DNA of 6,954 nucleotides from Solirubrobacterales bacterium (GTDB taxonomy: Bacteria; Actinomycetota; Thermoleophilia; Solirubrobacterales; Solirubrobacteraceae), in the NCBI GenBank assembly GCA_013696535.1, contig JACCYI010000106.1:1-6954 (forward strand), written 5' to 3'. The translations under genes were made by a program, and so were the position numbers. The notes below the pieces were generated by a model. It was not told where the DNA came from and searched no databases. It saw only the letters and a list, made by a program, of their open reading frames with translations. Shown here in pieces: positions 5,072 through 6,954 of the stretch (its first letter is position 1; the number at the start of each line of letters is the position of its first letter).

Positions 5072-6031
5072 ATGACGGAGACCTCGGGTCGACTCCTGAA
5101 GCTACTGTCGCTGCTCCAGACGCGCCGGGATTGGCCGGGTGACGAGCTCGCCCGGCGGCTCGAGGTGTCGGGCCGGACCATCCGCCGCGACATCGAGCGA
5201 CTCCGTGACCTGGGCTACCCCGTGGACGCCTCGACCGGTCCCGCCGGCGGGTACCGGCTCCACGCAGGGACCGCCATGCCGCCCCTGCTGCTCGACGACG
5301 ACGAGGCGGTCGCGATCGCCGTCGGCCTGCGGACAGCCGCCGGGGCCTCGGTGACAGGGATCGAGGAGACGTCGGTGCGGGCGCTCGTCAAGCTCGAGCA
5401 GGTCCTGCCCTCACACCTGCGCCGTCGCGTCAACGCCCTGCAGTCGGTGACCGCGACGCTCGCGGCGTCCGGACCGACCATCGACCCAGAGCTGCTGACC
5501 ACCGTCGCGGGAGCTTGCCGCGACCATGAGCGTCTTCGCTTCGGCTATCGCAGCCGCGACGGAACCGAGTCCCGCCGCGAGGCGGAGCCGCACCACCTCG
5601 TGAACCTGGGGCGACGGTGGTATCTGCTGGCGTGGGACCTCGCCCGCGATGACTGGCGCACGTTCCGGATGGACCGGCTCGGAAGACCTTCGCCGGGCGG
5701 CCTCCGCTTCACCCCCCGGCCGCTCCCCGAGAAGGACGTCGCGGCGTACGTCGCCAAGAACCTCCGCGGGGCCACCTACCGCTACCAGGCCAGGGTGGTC
5801 CTGCACGCGCCGGCCACGGCCGTGACGCCGTCACTGTCGTATATGGGAGGAACGGTCGAGCCGATCGACGAGAAGACGTGCGAGTACCGCACGAGCGACG
5901 ATCGGCTCGACTGGCTCGCCGTGCGCGTCGGCATGCTCGGCTTCGACTTCGAGGTGCGCGAGCCACCCGAGCTCGTGGAGCGTTTCCGCGAGCTTGCGGG
6001 TCGTTTCCAGCGGGCGACGGCCTGCGCATAG
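5072..6031 (+). CDS. WYL-domain transcriptional regulator (YafY-like, N-terminal HTH)
   Basis: A 319-residue cytoplasmic DNA-binding protein. The N-terminal winged helix-turn-helix covers about 6-63: RLLKLLSLLQTRRDWPGDEL, then the recognition-helix region RTIRRDIERLRDLGYPVDA (35-53) and the wing GPAGGYRLH. A linker helical region (75-130) leads to the WYL domain at about 140-210: conserved RFGYRSRDG (156-164), the name-giving Trp183-Tyr184-Leu185 in GRRWYLLAWD, and RTFRMDRLGR (196-205). A WCX-like C-terminal extension (about 220-312) follows. WYL domains are known to sense ligands, nucleic acids or nucleotides in several characterised regulators; the ligand here is unknown. Its placement, divergent from a DrrAB-like exporter, suggests it controls that operon and itself. 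It converges with the next gene on a small hairpin. No sign of truncation. Confidence 0.94.
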   Translation: MTETSGRLLKLLSLLQTRRDWPGDELARRLEVSGRTIRRDIERLRDLGYPVDASTGPAGGYRLHAGTAMPPLLLDDDEAVAIAVGLRTAAGASVTGIEETSVRALVKLEQVLPSHLRRRVNALQSVTATLAASGPTIDPELLTTVAGACRDHERLRFGYRSRDGTESRREAEPHHLVNLGRRWYLLAWDLARDDWRTFRMDRLGRPSPGGLRFTPRPLPEKDVAAYVAKNLRGATYRYQARVVLHAPATAVTPSLSYMGGTVEPIDEKTCEYRTSDDRLDWLAVRVGMLGFDFEVREPPELVERFRELAGRFQRATACA

Positions 6032-6035
6032 TGGG

Positions 6036-6053
6036 GCCGTGCCGGTTCACGGC
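6036..6053. terminator. Hairpin between convergent WYL and Cys-rich genes
   Basis: GCCGTG, a 6-nt loop CCGGTT, then CACGGC: a perfect 6-bp GC-rich stem starting 5 nt after the WYL stop and lying 25 nt beyond the stop of the minus-strand gene. No T-run follows on either strand. A longer competing pairing of GCCGG (6041-6045) with CCGGC (6065-6069) also exists. Placement favours a bidirectional terminator; stem length is modest. Confidence 0.38.
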
Positions 6054-6078
6054 GCGGCGACCCACCGGCCCGCTGAGA

Positions 6079-6408
6079 TCAGGGCTGCCTCGGATCGGTT
6101 TCGGTGACCAACCGGGCCACCTCTGGATCCTTCTCGACCACCACGTAGTGCTCGTGGCGCTCGATCACCGTCTCCACGTCGGTGATCTGGTGACCGGGCG
6201 CACAGAAGAACCGGCGCGAATCGCTCCGCACCGACTCGTACGCCTCGCGGGAAAGCGGGATCCGCTCCGGACACGACAAGTCGCCGCACTCACACAGGTA
6301 GAGCTCCGTCTCCATCTCCTGATGGCGCTCTTCCCATTCCCTTGCGCGCTCGTTGGCCACACGAAACGCGGCCTCGTTGAGCGCCAGGCGTTCTGCGCGG
6401 CTCTCCAC
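6079..6408 (-). CDS. Small Cys-rich protein with CxCx4C motif, function unknown
   Basis: A 109-residue protein of no assigned function, resembling small uncharacterised proteins that I associate with actinobacteria, Thermoleophilia in particular. Residues 2-35 are a charged helix (RAERLALNEAAFRVANERAR). Then comes LCECGDLSCPERI (38-50) with Cys39, Cys41 and Cys46, a helix REAYESVRSD (54-63), a second Cys/His pair in FFCAPGH (Cys69, His73), and a closing ERHEHYVVVEK (83-93) strand. Cys39/41/46 plus His73 or Cys69 could bind one zinc; this is inference. The GTG at 6408 is chosen because the family-like sequence begins there and a TACTGT lies 6 nt upstream. An in-frame ATG at 6492 would add 28 Arg-rich residues and overlap the preceding gene by about 40 nt. 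Likely read after the SRPBCC gene or from its own promoter. Confidence 0.82.
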   Translation of the reverse strand: MESRAERLALNEAAFRVANERAREWEERHQEMETELYLCECGDLSCPERIPLSREAYESVRSDSRRFFCAPGHQITDVETVIERHEHYVVVEKDPEVARLVTETDPRQP

Positions 6409-6414
6409 AAGGCG

Positions 6415-6420
6415 ACAGTA
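6415..6420 (-). promoter_or_regulatory. Candidate -10 hexamer (TACTGT) for the Cys-rich gene
   Basis: The minus strand reads TACTGT (TAnnnT, 4 of 6 to TATAAT), ending 6 nt before the GTG at 6408, with no Shine-Dalgarno between. This is the spacing seen for leaderless mRNAs in actinobacteria. No -35 match is apparent. Confidence 0.33.
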
Positions 6421-6451
6421 CCCGACTGAACAGGGATTCGCCCGCCGGTCC

Positions 6452-6916
6452 TCAGCCCTCGCTCGCCTGGACCGGGCGCCGAGCCTCCGCAAGCCGGGCG
6501 AGCCGGTCGAGCGCCTGTCGCAGTCCCGTCCCGAGCAGAGGCCGGCAGGCGCCCTCGAGCACTCTCCCGGTGAGACCCCCGCCCGAACGCGCTTCGACGG
6601 AAGCGGAGATCGAACAACCCCGCGACGTCGCCGCGAGGTCGGCGGTCACGGTGAAGCACACCGGACCCGTCGCCGCGAGCCGATAATTCGTCTCATCGGC
6701 TTCGAGCACCTCGATGCGCGTCCGGAGCCGCCGGCCGGCCAAGGCGCTCTCGGCGAGGCAGGCGTCGCCCACGCGGAGCCTTCCGTCCTCGGGCGGGTCG
6801 ACCGGGTGGATCGGCAAAGGGAACCAGCGCACCATGTCGTCCACCGTGAGCGCGACGTCGAGCACCGCGTCGACGGTCGCAGCGACCTGGGTGGTGGCGG
6901 AAGCGGTGTGACCCAT
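6452..6916 (-). CDS. SRPBCC (START/polyketide-cyclase-like) family protein
   Basis: A 154-residue protein with the pattern of a helix-grip fold. It has an N-terminal beta strand (TASATTQVAATVDAVLDVAL), a short helical segment ending in VRWFPLP (28-34), alternating beta strands with the run LRTRIEVLEADETNYRLAATG (64-84, a typical mid-sheet segment), CFTVTADLAATSRGCSISASVEA (86-108), and a long C-terminal helix with LGTGLRQALDRLARLAEA (128-145). Members bind hydrophobic ligands in a deep cavity; many are uncharacterised, and the ligand here cannot be named. No signal peptide is seen. The ATG at 6916 is preceded by TATACG at 7 nt and lacks a clear ribosome binding site. The gene is followed on the same strand by the Cys-rich gene 43 nt later, so they may be cotranscribed. 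Confidence 0.78.
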   Translation of the reverse strand: MGHTASATTQVAATVDAVLDVALTVDDMVRWFPLPIHPVDPPEDGRLRVGDACLAESALAGRRLRTRIEVLEADETNYRLAATGPVCFTVTADLAATSRGCSISASVEARSGGGLTGRVLEGACRPLLGTGLRQALDRLARLAEARRPVQASEG

Positions 6917-6923
6917 AGCTCTA

Positions 6924-6929
6924 CGTATA
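6924..6929 (-). promoter_or_regulatory. Candidate -10 hexamer (TATACG) for the SRPBCC gene
   Basis: The minus strand reads TATACG, the first four bases matching TATAAT, ending 7 nt before the ATG at 6916 inside a short AT-rich island in otherwise GC-rich DNA. The final conserved T is missing and the -35 position falls at the window edge with no match. Confidence 0.3.
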
Positions 6930-6954
6930 TTCGGCCGACCCCGTCCGCCGGTTA

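Noticed and set aside
6079..6492. Longer form of the Cys-rich protein from the ATG at 6492
   Set aside because: It would overlap the SRPBCC gene by about 40 nt with an Arg-rich leader of shadow-like composition. The family-like sequence starts at the GTG at 6408.
1..6954. A defence system, mobile element, CRISPR array or biosynthetic cluster
   Set aside because: No transposase, integrase, nuclease, toxin-antitoxin pair, repeat-spacer pattern, tRNA or biosynthetic enzyme is visible on either strand. WYL regulators do occur in defence islands, but here the neighbour is an exporter.

Overview
The window is GC-rich (roughly two thirds G+C by eye), densely packed with genes, and chromosomal in character. 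Protein style, GTG starts, and several starts with a -10-like hexamer 6-7 nt upstream instead of a Shine-Dalgarno suggest a high-GC actinobacterium. Thermoleophilia is my guess from protein flavour; no marker gene here proves it. I see no RNA gene, mobile element, CRISPR array or phage feature.

Layout. At the left edge is the C-terminal tail of an ABC-F type ATPase (+, entering from outside). It converges on a two-gene ABC-2 exporter read on the minus strand (ATPase 1850-1035, permease 1038-271), and an 18-nt perfect palindrome sits between the two stops. Upstream on the same strand is a small cupin gene (2370-1894). Only 33 bp separates it from a divergent FKBP-type prolyl isomerase (2404-2784), and that gap holds an 18-nt inverted repeat. 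The FKBP gene runs head-on into an Hsp15-like S4 RNA-binding gene (3204-2785), with the two stop codons abutting. Hsp15 lies just downstream of a second ABC-2 exporter of the daunorubicin-resistance (DrrA/DrrB) type (5006-3981 and 3984-3220). A WYL-domain transcription regulator (5072-6031, +) is divergent from this exporter across a 65-bp gap. The right end has two minus-strand genes: a small Cys-rich protein of unknown function (6408-6079) and an SRPBCC-fold protein (6916-6452).

How the genes may work together. The clearest functional unit is the WYL regulator plus the divergent DrrAB-like exporter, a plausible ligand-responsive efflux module with a candidate operator (GGTCA-N5-TGTCC) in the gap. 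The second exporter is a separate transcription unit with its own candidate promoter. Hsp15, FKBP and the ABC-F tail are general ribosome or protein-folding genes. The cupin, the Cys-rich protein and the SRPBCC protein have no assigned substrate.

I do not see a new multi-gene system. The points most worth a second look are the apparent leaderless starts, the palindrome in the tiny cupin/FKBP gap, the WYL-exporter gap, and the uncharacterised CxCx4C protein. Every stretch above 300 bases is occupied by a gene.
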